Below, one piece after another: positions 47,162 to 54,536 of a DNA stretch of 64,000 nt. Position 1 is the stretch's first letter. Every line of letters starts with the position of its first letter. Below the pieces are notes generated by a model. It was not told where the DNA came from. It worked only from the letters and a program-made list of their open reading frames with translations, and did no database searches. Origin of the DNA: Hydrogenophilales bacterium. Lineage in GTDB: Bacteria > Pseudomonadota > Gammaproteobacteria > Burkholderiales > Thiobacillaceae. Both the position numbers and the translations under genes were made by a program. Location: positions 62,001 through 126,000 of the forward strand of contig JACPYT010000011.1 in the NCBI GenBank assembly GCA_016195805.1, in the 5' to 3' direction.

Positions 47162-48283
47162 TTAGGCAAAAAAACTGAGCCCACGCTGCCAGATCCGCTT
47201 AAGCAACTGGCCAACTGTCTTGATGGCACCCTTGTCCCGGTAGAAGGAGCGGACGATCTCAAGCACGCCGCCGATCTTGAGGATGGCGTTCACGTCGCTC
47301 AGATAAGGCACGGCGATGGGGGTCTCGTACTTGCGTCCGTCAGCTTCTGACTGCGTCCGCGTGATGAATTCCCCGAGCGCTTCGTGGAAGGCGTCGAAAT
47401 AATGCAGGAAATTATCCCGCGCCAGGTGGACAGTGCGTTTGGCGCGTGCGATCTCATCGGGGTCGGTACCCCACGCAATCCCGTCCCACCCATGCTCCTC
47501 CGCCGCGATCACCCGGTCGAAATACGGGTTGGGCAGGAAGACCACCGGACATCCGCACAGCAGCGCCTCGATGGCGAGCGCGCTATTCTCATAACAATAA
47601 AAGAGTTCGGACCTGCGAAAGAGGTCGGCGATTTGGGGCTGCGTAGGCGAATCGGGAAAGTCTCGCGTGATCTCGATGCTGTCCCGCGTGATATCGAACA
47701 GTTCGCCGCCATGGTGATATTTGTACTTGGCGGCATAGAAGCAGGTGCCACGGCGCTCCTGCTCCGGAACGGGGCTGAATGTGCGCGGGTCGGATGCAGG
47801 CACGAACAGCGTCAGCCGGGAGGATGGGATGGCTCGAGCGAGGTTCTCCGAGTAGGCAATGCAGAACTCGTCCGTTCCATACCGGCTATCGCCGCCCAGC
47901 AGGCCGGGAAAATTGAGGACATAACGCACCAGGAAGGGCGCCTTGAAAGGATTGCCGTGCACGGTCTCGGGATAGACGACGATGGGCGCCAGACCCGCCG
48001 CGAAATCATGCTCGACGGTCGCCTTGGTGAGGGGCGGCGTGATCAACTCGGGATGCGTGGCATACTGTGGCAAACAGTATGGGTGCGTGATGAGATAGGC
48101 GCGCTCGCCTGCCCGATTGAGCGCATGGCAGAGCAGATGTAGCACCTTGATCCCGGCAGACGTCCTTACATAGCGGGGCGCGACGATGTAATAAGGGTGA
48201 CGGCGCTGCGGCAGGAGCCAGTCGACGCCTGCGCGCTCGCCGGACACGGAGTTCGAATTCTGAAACGTGGCAGCGGTGTCCAT
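47162..48283 (-). CDS. putative GT-B glycosyltransferase of the polysaccharide locus
   Basis: 373 residues, soluble. N-terminal YYIVAPRYVRTSAGIKVLHLLCHALNRAGE resembles the acceptor half of GT-B enzymes. ELFYCYENSALAIEALLCGCPVVFLP is a donor-site EALACGCPV-type motif. No catalytic residue assignment is safe. Its ATG overlaps the epimerase stop by one base (TGATG), so both are coupled. It may be an unusual family outside GT4. Confidence 0.65.
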   Translation of the reverse strand: MDTAATFQNSNSVSGERAGVDWLLPQRRHPYYIVAPRYVRTSAGIKVLHLLCHALNRAGERAYLITHPYCLPQYATHPELITPPLTKATVEHDFAAGLAPIVVYPETVHGNPFKAPFLVRYVLNFPGLLGGDSRYGTDEFCIAYSENLARAIPSSRLTLFVPASDPRTFSPVPEQERRGTCFYAAKYKYHHGGELFDITRDSIEITRDFPDSPTQPQIADLFRRSELFYCYENSALAIEALLCGCPVVFLPNPYFDRVIAAEEHGWDGIAWGTDPDEIARAKRTVHLARDNFLHYFDAFHEALGEFITRTQSEADGRKYETPIAVPYLSDVNAILKIGGVLEIVRSFYRDKGAIKTVGQLLKRIWQRGLSFFA

Positions 48284-49263
48284 CAGCGGCCTCCCAAAGC
48301 ATCGCGAATATAGTCTGCCGTCTTTGCGATCTGGGCATCGAGCGCCAACGGCGCGATTTCATAGCGCGCTAGCAGGGCATTGAGGCCAGACGGATCACCG
48401 ATATACCTGTCCTCCGAGCCGGTGTTCAGGGCGGCACGCTCGATCGGCATCGAGGGCTGATTGAGCACCGCGCGAACCCGCTCCGCCAGCTCGCCGACTT
48501 CGACGGTTTCATTCCCGACCGTGTCAAATCCGACTGCCGTTCCCCGCATGGACTCATCGGTGAGGCAGCGTATGCAAAGCTCGAACAGGTCGCCGATGTA
48601 AAAATATGAGCGCAAAACCCGTTTGTTGGCCCTCAGCCGTATCGGTCCACCCTTCAAGACATCAACGATGATGGCTGACAAGGCGTAGGCATCAAATTTG
48701 TTCATGGAGGGACCGCTCAGGTTGAAGATGCGGGGCGCGACCAATTGCACGTTGCGGGCGCAGCACACCTTCTCGAATCGCGATTCATCCTCCGCCTTTA
48801 GCCTGCCATAGAGGCTGGCCGCAGCGTCCCGCTTCCCGCCATGAAGGTGATCATAAACAGCACCTGACGAGGCAAGCATGACGCCGGAGACATTTCCCTC
48901 CTCGACAATGGACGCGACCATGCCCGAAATCTCCCGGTTGCGCTCGACATATTCCTGATCGGAAAGCGAACCGACGCGGTCCTTGGTAAGAAACGCAAAA
49001 TGGAAAAGCAAGGCGGGTCGCCCGTCCAGCAGACGCTTGGCTTTGGACAATTCGTGGATGGCGACAGCCGTCCCATCCCCAAGCGTCATCGATTGTTCTC
49101 GTGACCCACAGAGAATCACCCGTCGGGCAAACTCCTCTCCCAAGGCGCGGCGAAGCATCTCTGCGAGGGCCCGCCCCAGCCATCCGGTTGCGCCCGTGAC
49201 CAGGAACACACGAGGGTCATTATTCAGCGCCGAGGAAACAGCAGGGGTGAATTTAAGTGCCAT
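48283..49263 (-). CDS. NAD-dependent epimerase/dehydratase
   Basis: 326 residues, extended SDR. VFLVTGATGWLGRALAEML binds the cofactor; active-site Ser/Tyr/Lys are in MLASSGAVYDHL and SLYGRLKAEDE. PRIFNLSGPSMNK is typical of sugar nucleotide SDRs. Substrate unknown: it could reduce or epimerise a CDP-sugar (YerF-like role) or act on a product of the adjacent cyclase module. It starts 15 nt after the DHQS-like gene. Confidence 0.82.
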   Translation of the reverse strand: MALKFTPAVSSALNNDPRVFLVTGATGWLGRALAEMLRRALGEEFARRVILCGSREQSMTLGDGTAVAIHELSKAKRLLDGRPALLFHFAFLTKDRVGSLSDQEYVERNREISGMVASIVEEGNVSGVMLASSGAVYDHLHGGKRDAAASLYGRLKAEDESRFEKVCCARNVQLVAPRIFNLSGPSMNKFDAYALSAIIVDVLKGGPIRLRANKRVLRSYFYIGDLFELCIRCLTDESMRGTAVGFDTVGNETVEVGELAERVRAVLNQPSMPIERAALNTGSEDRYIGDPSGLNALLARYEIAPLALDAQIAKTADYIRDALGGR

Positions 49264-49278
49264 AGCTTCACCCGCCAG

Positions 49279-50367
49279 TCATTCAGCGACCGACAAGAAA
49301 CCGGGATGCCGTAAGGCTCTGAAAGTTTCCTTGATGATGTTTTCCGATTCCGGCGAACGCGGCAGAGCCAGCCTTTGCAGACGGCCAGCCTGGTCGATGC
49401 CCACAATGGTGTATGCGGTGGCAGTGTGTTTCTTGTCCGCCGCAAAGCGGTCGAACAAATCCTGTTCGGTCGTGCCTGCGAGCACTGCGCCTAATCCATC
49501 GATATGTGCGAGCAAACCCCGGATATGGGTAGCCAGCGTGATCGCCGTCTGCGGAAACGCCTGGTTTCCAGCGAGCCGCGCATAGTGCATTGCGGCCAGC
49601 ATGCCGACACCCACTGCCACGCCGTGGCTGACGGCGAACTTGGCCGCACCCTCGATTGCATGTCCGAACGTATGGCCAAAATTGAGCAAAAGCCGCTCAT
49701 TGCGATCGAATTCATCTACCTCGATGAACCATTTCTTCGAGCGCAAGCTCAATTCGATCAACTGTGACAGGTCGATGTTTTCCAGATCGGCCGACGGATG
49801 CAGCGCCAGGTAACGAGCGAATGCATCTTCGCCGCGCGCGTAACATATCTTGGCCGCCTCGCACAGACCAGCCACCTTCTGCTCGATGGGGAGCGTGCCG
49901 CATAAATCAGGGTCAATCAGGATCTCGTCCGGCGGATAGAAATTACCGACGATGTTCTTGTACGGGCCAACATTGACGGCGGATTTTCCGCCAATGCAGG
50001 AATCAACCATGCCGAGCAGAGTTGTCGGCAAATACTTCCAGGAAATCCCCCGCATGTAGATCGAAGCGCAAAACGTAGCGACATCCTGGATGACCCCCCC
50101 ACCGATCGCGACCAAGTTCGTATTGCGCGTGGCCCCGCTCTCTCGCAAACGGATAATCACCTCGGACATTCGATCAAGGCTTTTCGCATACTCGGTCGCA
50201 TCAACTGCGATGACGGGGCGTCCGACAGGCGCCAGCCGGCTCGCAAAAAAACTGTCGCACAGGAAGATGCTGTCGTCCACACCCTTGAATGTCGTCTCGA
50301 GCAGGTTTTTTCCAATCTTGACTTGATAGGGCTTGATTTCGGAATGGATATCAAAGGACACGAACAC
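49279..50367 (-). CDS. sugar phosphate cyclase, 3-dehydroquinate synthase-like
   Basis: 362 residues from GTG 50367. The fold family is clear: GGGVIQDVATFCASIYMRG, LPTTLLGMVDSCIGGKSAVN, KNIVGNFYPPDEILID and NFGHTFGHAIE. The zinc ligands of DHQ synthase are represented by Glu in GLCEAAKICYA, His in FGHTFGHA and His in SHGVAVGVGM. Two usually conserved spots differ: the HGEAV motif is HGVAV and EVIKYG is EAAKICY. It overlaps the SDR gene by 17 nt and is far from any aro genes, so it is probably a paralogue with another sugar phosphate as substrate rather than housekeeping aroB. Confidence 0.82.
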   Translation of the reverse strand: MFVSFDIHSEIKPYQVKIGKNLLETTFKGVDDSIFLCDSFFASRLAPVGRPVIAVDATEYAKSLDRMSEVIIRLRESGATRNTNLVAIGGGVIQDVATFCASIYMRGISWKYLPTTLLGMVDSCIGGKSAVNVGPYKNIVGNFYPPDEILIDPDLCGTLPIEQKVAGLCEAAKICYARGEDAFARYLALHPSADLENIDLSQLIELSLRSKKWFIEVDEFDRNERLLLNFGHTFGHAIEGAAKFAVSHGVAVGVGMLAAMHYARLAGNQAFPQTAITLATHIRGLLAHIDGLGAVLAGTTEQDLFDRFAADKKHTATAYTIVGIDQAGRLQRLALPRSPESENIIKETFRALRHPGFLSVAE

Positions 50368-51067
50368 GACTAAACCCCAAATCAGCAGCTATGAACTGGC
50401 CAGTAATGCCCGTATTCTCTTCTGAGCAAAGAAACATAGCGAGCCGAGAAACATCCTCCAACTGCGGCAGACGATTGAATTGCGTTGCGCCGGCCAGTTC
50501 ATCTATCTGTTCAGCGGTTAGATTTTTGCGGGTCATTGGCGTGTCCAACGCCCCCGGAAGTATGGCGTTAACAAGATGCCCGTCAGCCGCGAGGTCCGTC
50601 GCTGCCGACAAAACCAGCCCCCGCAGTGCCGATTTCGTCATGCCGTAGGAGAGCTTGTTTTGCCTCGCAATCTCCTGCCAGATCGAGCTGATGATGCACA
50701 GCCTCGCCGGCTTGGCGAGCAGGTTCCTCTGCAGAAGCAGTTTCAACGAAGACAGGATATATACGCAGTTGGCTTGATAGAGTTGCAGATGCGCATCCAC
50801 ATCAACGTCATAGACGCAGTCATTAACGTTTCCTCCCTGGGCCCAGCACACTGCATAGTATGGGGCATATTCATCATAAACGTCCGCCACAGCGTCATTG
50901 GCCAACGGATCAGCAACTATCCACGCCACCCCATTTGCGTGGCTGGAATCCACACGGCGGGTCACGCCCACCACGTGCCAATTGCGAGACAAGAACACGT
51001 CGGCAATGGAGGAGCCGATTGAGCCACTAGCACCAAACAGCAAGATCGTTTTTCGCGATTCGTCCAT
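50351..51067 (-). CDS. short-chain dehydrogenase/reductase
   Basis: 238 residues, classical SDR. ILLFGASGSIGSSIADVF binds NAD(P); catalytic Ser in CIISSIWQ and YxxxK in LSYGMTKSALRGL. LVNAILPGALDTPMT and GITGQFIAADLGF complete the family pattern. The start at 51067 lies 8 nt after the aldolase-like gene. Its place between an aldolase and a cyclase suggests it oxidises or reduces their product. Confidence 0.85.
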   Translation of the reverse strand: MDESRKTILLFGASGSIGSSIADVFLSRNWHVVGVTRRVDSSHANGVAWIVADPLANDAVADVYDEYAPYYAVCWAQGGNVNDCVYDVDVDAHLQLYQANCVYILSSLKLLLQRNLLAKPARLCIISSIWQEIARQNKLSYGMTKSALRGLVLSAATDLAADGHLVNAILPGALDTPMTRKNLTAEQIDELAGATQFNRLPQLEDVSRLAMFLCSEENTGITGQFIAADLGFSRVRVL

Positions 51068-51075
51068 GGCCACAG

Positions 51076-51918
51076 TCAAATGTTCGGTGAATTCACGTAC
51101 ACCGAGGTGCTTGCCTTCTCGTCGGCCGAGAGCACATGCCATCGCCTTTCGAGCATCTCTATGCGTTTAGCATCCTCTTTCAGAATGCAGCTGTAGTACT
51201 CACGCTTGTTCAGCAACCAGAGCAATTCGAAATGAACGGCTTGAAGCAGGCCGGTATGGACATCCGCTTTCTCTATCACTGCTGCATCAAAAATGATTTT
51301 GCGGGTTTCGAATCGTGAGAGATGAGTCGATTTCAGTTCCTTCATGATCGGGAGTGCATCCATAGATACCCCACCTCCCACTACAAAATCCAGGCCACTC
51401 TTCTTGCATGCCTCCGAGGCTTCAAGGCAGTAGGACATCACTTTCGGATCGTTGATGTCGTCACGCGTAAGCCCCATAGACAAGGAAAAGTCGACACGGC
51501 CAAAGACGATGCCGTCCGCCCCCTTAGGCTGAGCAGCCATTTGCACCAATTCGTCCATGCAGCCGAATGCGCTTTTTGTTTCCACGTTGAAGAGAAACCG
51601 CGTATCGCGCTGTTCATCATTGCTGTACACCTTATTTTTTGCATCGATAAATTTGGACAAGGCGTAACCACTCTCGATCATCGGCGCAATAATGTATTCA
51701 ACGCCGTATTGCTTACTCTCCATCAAGTCACGTATCGCCTCGCAGCCCCCGATTTTTAGACCGACATTGAGGCCCGCTTTGCGCGCTAACTCGATCAGTC
51801 TCAACAATTCGTCGGTACGCGTCCCTTCGGCCTCGAATTCAGCTTTTACGCCGATATACCCCAACTCCTCTCTGCCTCGTTTGAGAAGATCCAACATTTT
51901 TCTTTCATATTGATTCAT
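51076..51918 (-). CDS. HpcH/HpaI aldolase/citrate lyase-fold protein
   Basis: 280 residues, (beta/alpha)8 barrel of the HpcH/HpaI-citrate lyase beta superfamily. [12 protein letters not shown] near the N-terminus, [11 protein letters not shown] and [15 protein letters not shown] include the acidic residues that bind metal and the arginine/aspartate of the active site. These enzymes make or break C-C bonds next to a pyruvoyl or acyl group. The actual substrates are unknown. First gene of this polysaccharide sub-operon; visibly AT-richer than the chromosome around it. GAGG precedes the ATG. Confidence 0.75.
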   Translation of the reverse strand: MNQYERKMLDLLKRGREELGYIGVKAEFEAEGTRTDELLRLIELARKAGLNVGLKIGGCEAIRDLMESKQYGVEYIIAPMIESGYALSKFIDAKNKVYSNDEQRDTRFLFNVETKSAFGCMDELVQMAAQPKGADGIVFGRVDFSLSMGLTRDDINDPKVMSYCLEASEACKKSGLDFVVGGGVSMDALPIMKELKSTHLSRFETRKIIFDAAVIEKADVHTGLLQAVHFELLWLLNKREYYSCILKEDAKRIEMLERRWHVLSADEKASTSVYVNSPNI

Positions 51919-52159
51919 GACGTCCTCTAACCGAATTCAATGCACCTATATTTTACTATCTTCGAGATACTCAAATTTTACTATCTTCGAAATACTCAAC
52001 GCGCTCACGAAAATCCAGTGCACCGAAAATTTGGCCAGTTTGGAGGGCGCGCAGTGCTTGCTGAAGCGCCATACGCCCCTGACGTGTAGAGCTTGGTGTG
52101 CTAGGGATTAACGCCCCATTTTTACCGGGCCAAGACTTAGAGTCCCCAACAACATATCG
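51919..52159. other. AT-rich intergenic region at the edge of the polysaccharide locus
   Basis: 241 bp with no frame I can support. It holds the 25-bp tandem repeat and the likely promoter of the aldolase-SDR-cyclase genes. On the minus strand, TTGAGT followed about 18 bases later by TATAGG is a possible -35/-10 pair. The remainder (52000-52159) shows no recognisable gene or element. Confidence 0.5.
51950..51999. repeat. two tandem 25-bp repeats
   Basis: A 25-bp unit beginning ATTTTACTATCTTCGA occupies 51950-51974 and 51975-51999 with a single G/A difference. On the minus strand each copy starts with TTGAGTAT and ends in an AT-rich stretch, so it duplicates promoter-like sequence upstream of the aldolase gene. 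Confidence 0.95.
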
Positions 52160-53398
52160 TCAGGAGCCTTCAAACGGCTCCTCCTTCGAGGGACGAGCGG
52201 ACAGAACTGCTACCATCCATCCGATCAATAACGACCAATATGCCGAATAAAGCGCAGTATGTGTGTTGACCGGGAACAACCAACCGAACACACCCACCCA
52301 AGCGGCCCAGGCAAGCGGATGGCGGGATAGCCCCGGTCCCATGCGAATGAAAATCACGAAGAAAGCCAGCAGTCCGGCCAGCCCGATGAGGCCTGTCTCC
52401 GACCCCACTTCCAGCAAGAGTTGGTGGGCGTAGATCGCACCCGTGCCGTCAGGGCTGATGAAGATGTCGCCCGGCTTGGCGAACTGCGGGTATGCGTAGC
52501 GGAAGGCCCGCGCCCCGGCGCCGTTGATCGGATGGCTTTCCATCACCATCAGGGCGTTGCTCCATAAATGCATCCGCTCGGAACTCGCCGTCTCCAGACC
52601 GGCATAACTGAAATCCAGTGCCGCAGCGGATTGATTGACGCGCTGGGCGAATTTGGGATTGGCCTCGTAGGCGATCGTCCCCGCAAGCGCACCGATCAGC
52701 ACGACTGGCACCAACAGTTTCAGCGGACTGAACCCCAGCCGCCTCGCATAAACCCAGCCCCACATCAGCGTGGCGATTGCGTAGGCGATCCAGCTTTCGC
52801 GGTTGCTCGCCAGCAGCACGACCGCCGAGGTGCCGAGCCAAGCCAGCGCCAATTGCCACTTCGCACCATGACGCGCGAAATATTCCCACACCATGGGCGA
52901 CAGCATGGCCAGCGTGAGGCCGAGCTTCCAGTTGCCTACGCCGAACAGACCGTTCAGGCGCTCGGGATAACGATAGCCGAGCAGGTCGTAGCCGACTGCG
53001 GCCTGGACCAGGGCGTCGAACACCCAGAACAGCATCAGCCAGGCGGACAGCTTGAGCAGGCGCTCGCGTGCGAGGTCTTCGCGCAGCAGCCAGATCAGGT
53101 AGATTCCTGCAAGGTAGATGCGCGGATGCGTAAGGGCGGTGCTGAGCGTCTTCTTGAACCACAGCGAATCCGGCACCGACAGCGCGATGGGCACCCAGAT
53201 GCAGAGGAACAGCAGGCTGAAGGTGCGGGCACCGCCATCCCAGACGACGGCTTTGCCGTGTTTCCAGATCAGGATGCCGCCGAGAACGGCCATGATGAAC
53301 ATGGGCAACTCGGAGGAGCGGCCGAACGGCAGCAGCAACAGAAAAGACCAGGCAAGGACCGGGGGCGTCCATGTCTTGGGAAGGAAAAAGGATTTCAT
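52160..53398 (-). CDS. O-antigen ligase family membrane protein (WaaL-like)
   Basis: 412 residues from ATG 53398, about 11-12 membrane helices. A large periplasmic loop about residues 255-330 contains NGAGARAFRYAYPQF and GAIYAHQLLLEVGSETGLIG; the last is the typical AHN/AHQ..L..L.E.G motif of the Wzy_C/O-antigen ligase family. It could join the exported chain to lipid A-core. A Wzy polymerase cannot be fully excluded, but the ABC exporter argues for a ligase. Confidence 0.85.
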   Translation of the reverse strand: MKSFFLPKTWTPPVLAWSFLLLLPFGRSSELPMFIMAVLGGILIWKHGKAVVWDGGARTFSLLFLCIWVPIALSVPDSLWFKKTLSTALTHPRIYLAGIYLIWLLREDLARERLLKLSAWLMLFWVFDALVQAAVGYDLLGYRYPERLNGLFGVGNWKLGLTLAMLSPMVWEYFARHGAKWQLALAWLGTSAVVLLASNRESWIAYAIATLMWGWVYARRLGFSPLKLLVPVVLIGALAGTIAYEANPKFAQRVNQSAAALDFSYAGLETASSERMHLWSNALMVMESHPINGAGARAFRYAYPQFAKPGDIFISPDGTGAIYAHQLLLEVGSETGLIGLAGLLAFFVIFIRMGPGLSRHPLAWAAWVGVFGWLFPVNTHTALYSAYWSLLIGWMVAVLSARPSKEEPFEGS

Positions 53399-53476
53399 GA
53401 TCAGAGTCGAGCCCGGATGCCCATGCATCCGACAGGGCCGAATAGTACCGCACCCGCCCCACTCTTCCGCTTGGGC

Positions 53477-53504
53477 GCATGCAATTTCCCCTAGAATTGC
53501 ATGC
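53477..53504. promoter_or_regulatory. 10-bp inverted repeat between divergent genes
   Basis: GCATGCAATT at 53477-53486 and AATTGCATGC at 53495-53504, spaced by 8 bases, form a perfect dyad. It lies between the ligase gene (minus, start 53398) and the glycosyltransferase (plus, start 53541). TAGAAT at 53492-53497 could be a -10 box for the plus-strand gene. A repressor or activator operator is plausible. Confidence 0.5.
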
Positions 53505-53540
53505 TTTCAACCTCGCACCGACGCCATCCGGCCATCCAGC

Positions 53541-54518
53541 GTGAAGCCGCGCATCCTACTCATCGGCAAGTCGGGCAGCATCGTGCAGTGGTTCGAAGAC
53601 GCCCGCGACGGCTTCGAGGACGCCGGTGCCCGGCCCCAGGTGTTCGCCCTCAACGGCAATACACCGCTGGCGGCGATGCGCGTGCGCCTCGCCAAACTGT
53701 GCGGACCGGGCGCGCTCGAGCGGCAGCTCGCGGCTCGCCTCGACAAGGTCCTGAAAGCCGCCAAGCCGGATCTGGTCGTGTTCGTGCAGGGTTACTGGGC
53801 GCCGATGGCGCTGCTCGACGTCGCCCGGGCCCACGGCATCCCGTCGGCTGCCTGGGTCGGCGACCGATTCGGGGCGCAGGCGCTGGATCAGGCCCGCCGC
53901 CTCGACCGCGTCTACTACACCGACAGCGGCTTCCTGGCCGAAGCCCGGGGATTCGGCTTCCCTGACAACGGCCGCTATCTGCCGCACGCTGCCAATACGC
54001 GCCATTTCGCCCCGGACTCCGCAGCGCGCCGCGACCGCATCGTGTTCGTCGCGGTGCCGACCCAGCATCGGTTGGCGCTTCTGCGGCAGGTGGACACGCC
54101 GATCGCGGTATATGGCCGCCGCTGGGGCGCCTTGGGACGCACGCCCCACGAGGTGCATGACCGCTGGCTCGCGCGCAAGCGTGTCCCGCGCCTCTACCAG
54201 GAAAGCCTCGCCGTGCTCAACATCCGCAACGAACTCAACGTCCTGGAAGGGCTGAATCAGCGCAGCTTCGAGCCCGCCGCGTGCGGCACGGCGGTGATTC
54301 ACGACGATCTGGCGGATCTCGCCCGCTGCTTCGAGCCCGGCAAGGAGGTGCTGGTTTTCCGGGACGCGCAGGTGCTGCAGGAGGCGTGCGAGCGCGTCCG
54401 CAGCGATCCGGCGCTTGCCCGCCGGATCGGCGAGGCGGCGCTGGCGCGTGTGCGCGCCGAGCACACCTGCGCGCATCGCGCGAAAACGATCTTGCACGAT
54501 TTCGGGCTCAACCCCTGA
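53541..54518 (+). CDS. CgeB-like glycosyltransferase
   Basis: 325 residues from GTG 53541 (KPRILLIGKSGSIVQWFED). GT-B-like: N-terminal half with DLVVFVQGYWAPMALLDVARAHG, C-terminal half with RNELNVLEGLNQRSFEPAACGTAVIHDD and a final RVRAEHTCAHRAKTIL, as in CgeB/Glyco_trans_1_2 proteins (spore-coat CgeB family). Donor and acceptor unknown. A frame reaching 53118 overlaps the ligase gene and is not credible. It converges with asnB. Confidence 0.8.
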   Translation: MKPRILLIGKSGSIVQWFEDARDGFEDAGARPQVFALNGNTPLAAMRVRLAKLCGPGALERQLAARLDKVLKAAKPDLVVFVQGYWAPMALLDVARAHGIPSAAWVGDRFGAQALDQARRLDRVYYTDSGFLAEARGFGFPDNGRYLPHAANTRHFAPDSAARRDRIVFVAVPTQHRLALLRQVDTPIAVYGRRWGALGRTPHEVHDRWLARKRVPRLYQESLAVLNIRNELNVLEGLNQRSFEPAACGTAVIHDDLADLARCFEPGKEVLVFRDAQVLQEACERVRSDPALARRIGEAALARVRAEHTCAHRAKTILHDFGLNP

Positions 54519-54536
54519 AAATCCGAACCTTTCGCG

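Noticed and set aside
49279-50367. Ordinary shikimate-pathway aroB
   Set aside because: It overlaps an SDR gene in a polysaccharide locus, has altered motifs (HGVAV, EAAKICY) and no aroK neighbour. It is not excluded absolutely.
51950-51999. CRISPR-like array
   Set aside because: Only two directly abutting copies, with no spacer between them.
51917-52111. 64-residue plus-strand frame in the AT-rich gap
   Set aside because: It covers the tandem repeats, has no credible start signal and no family resemblance.
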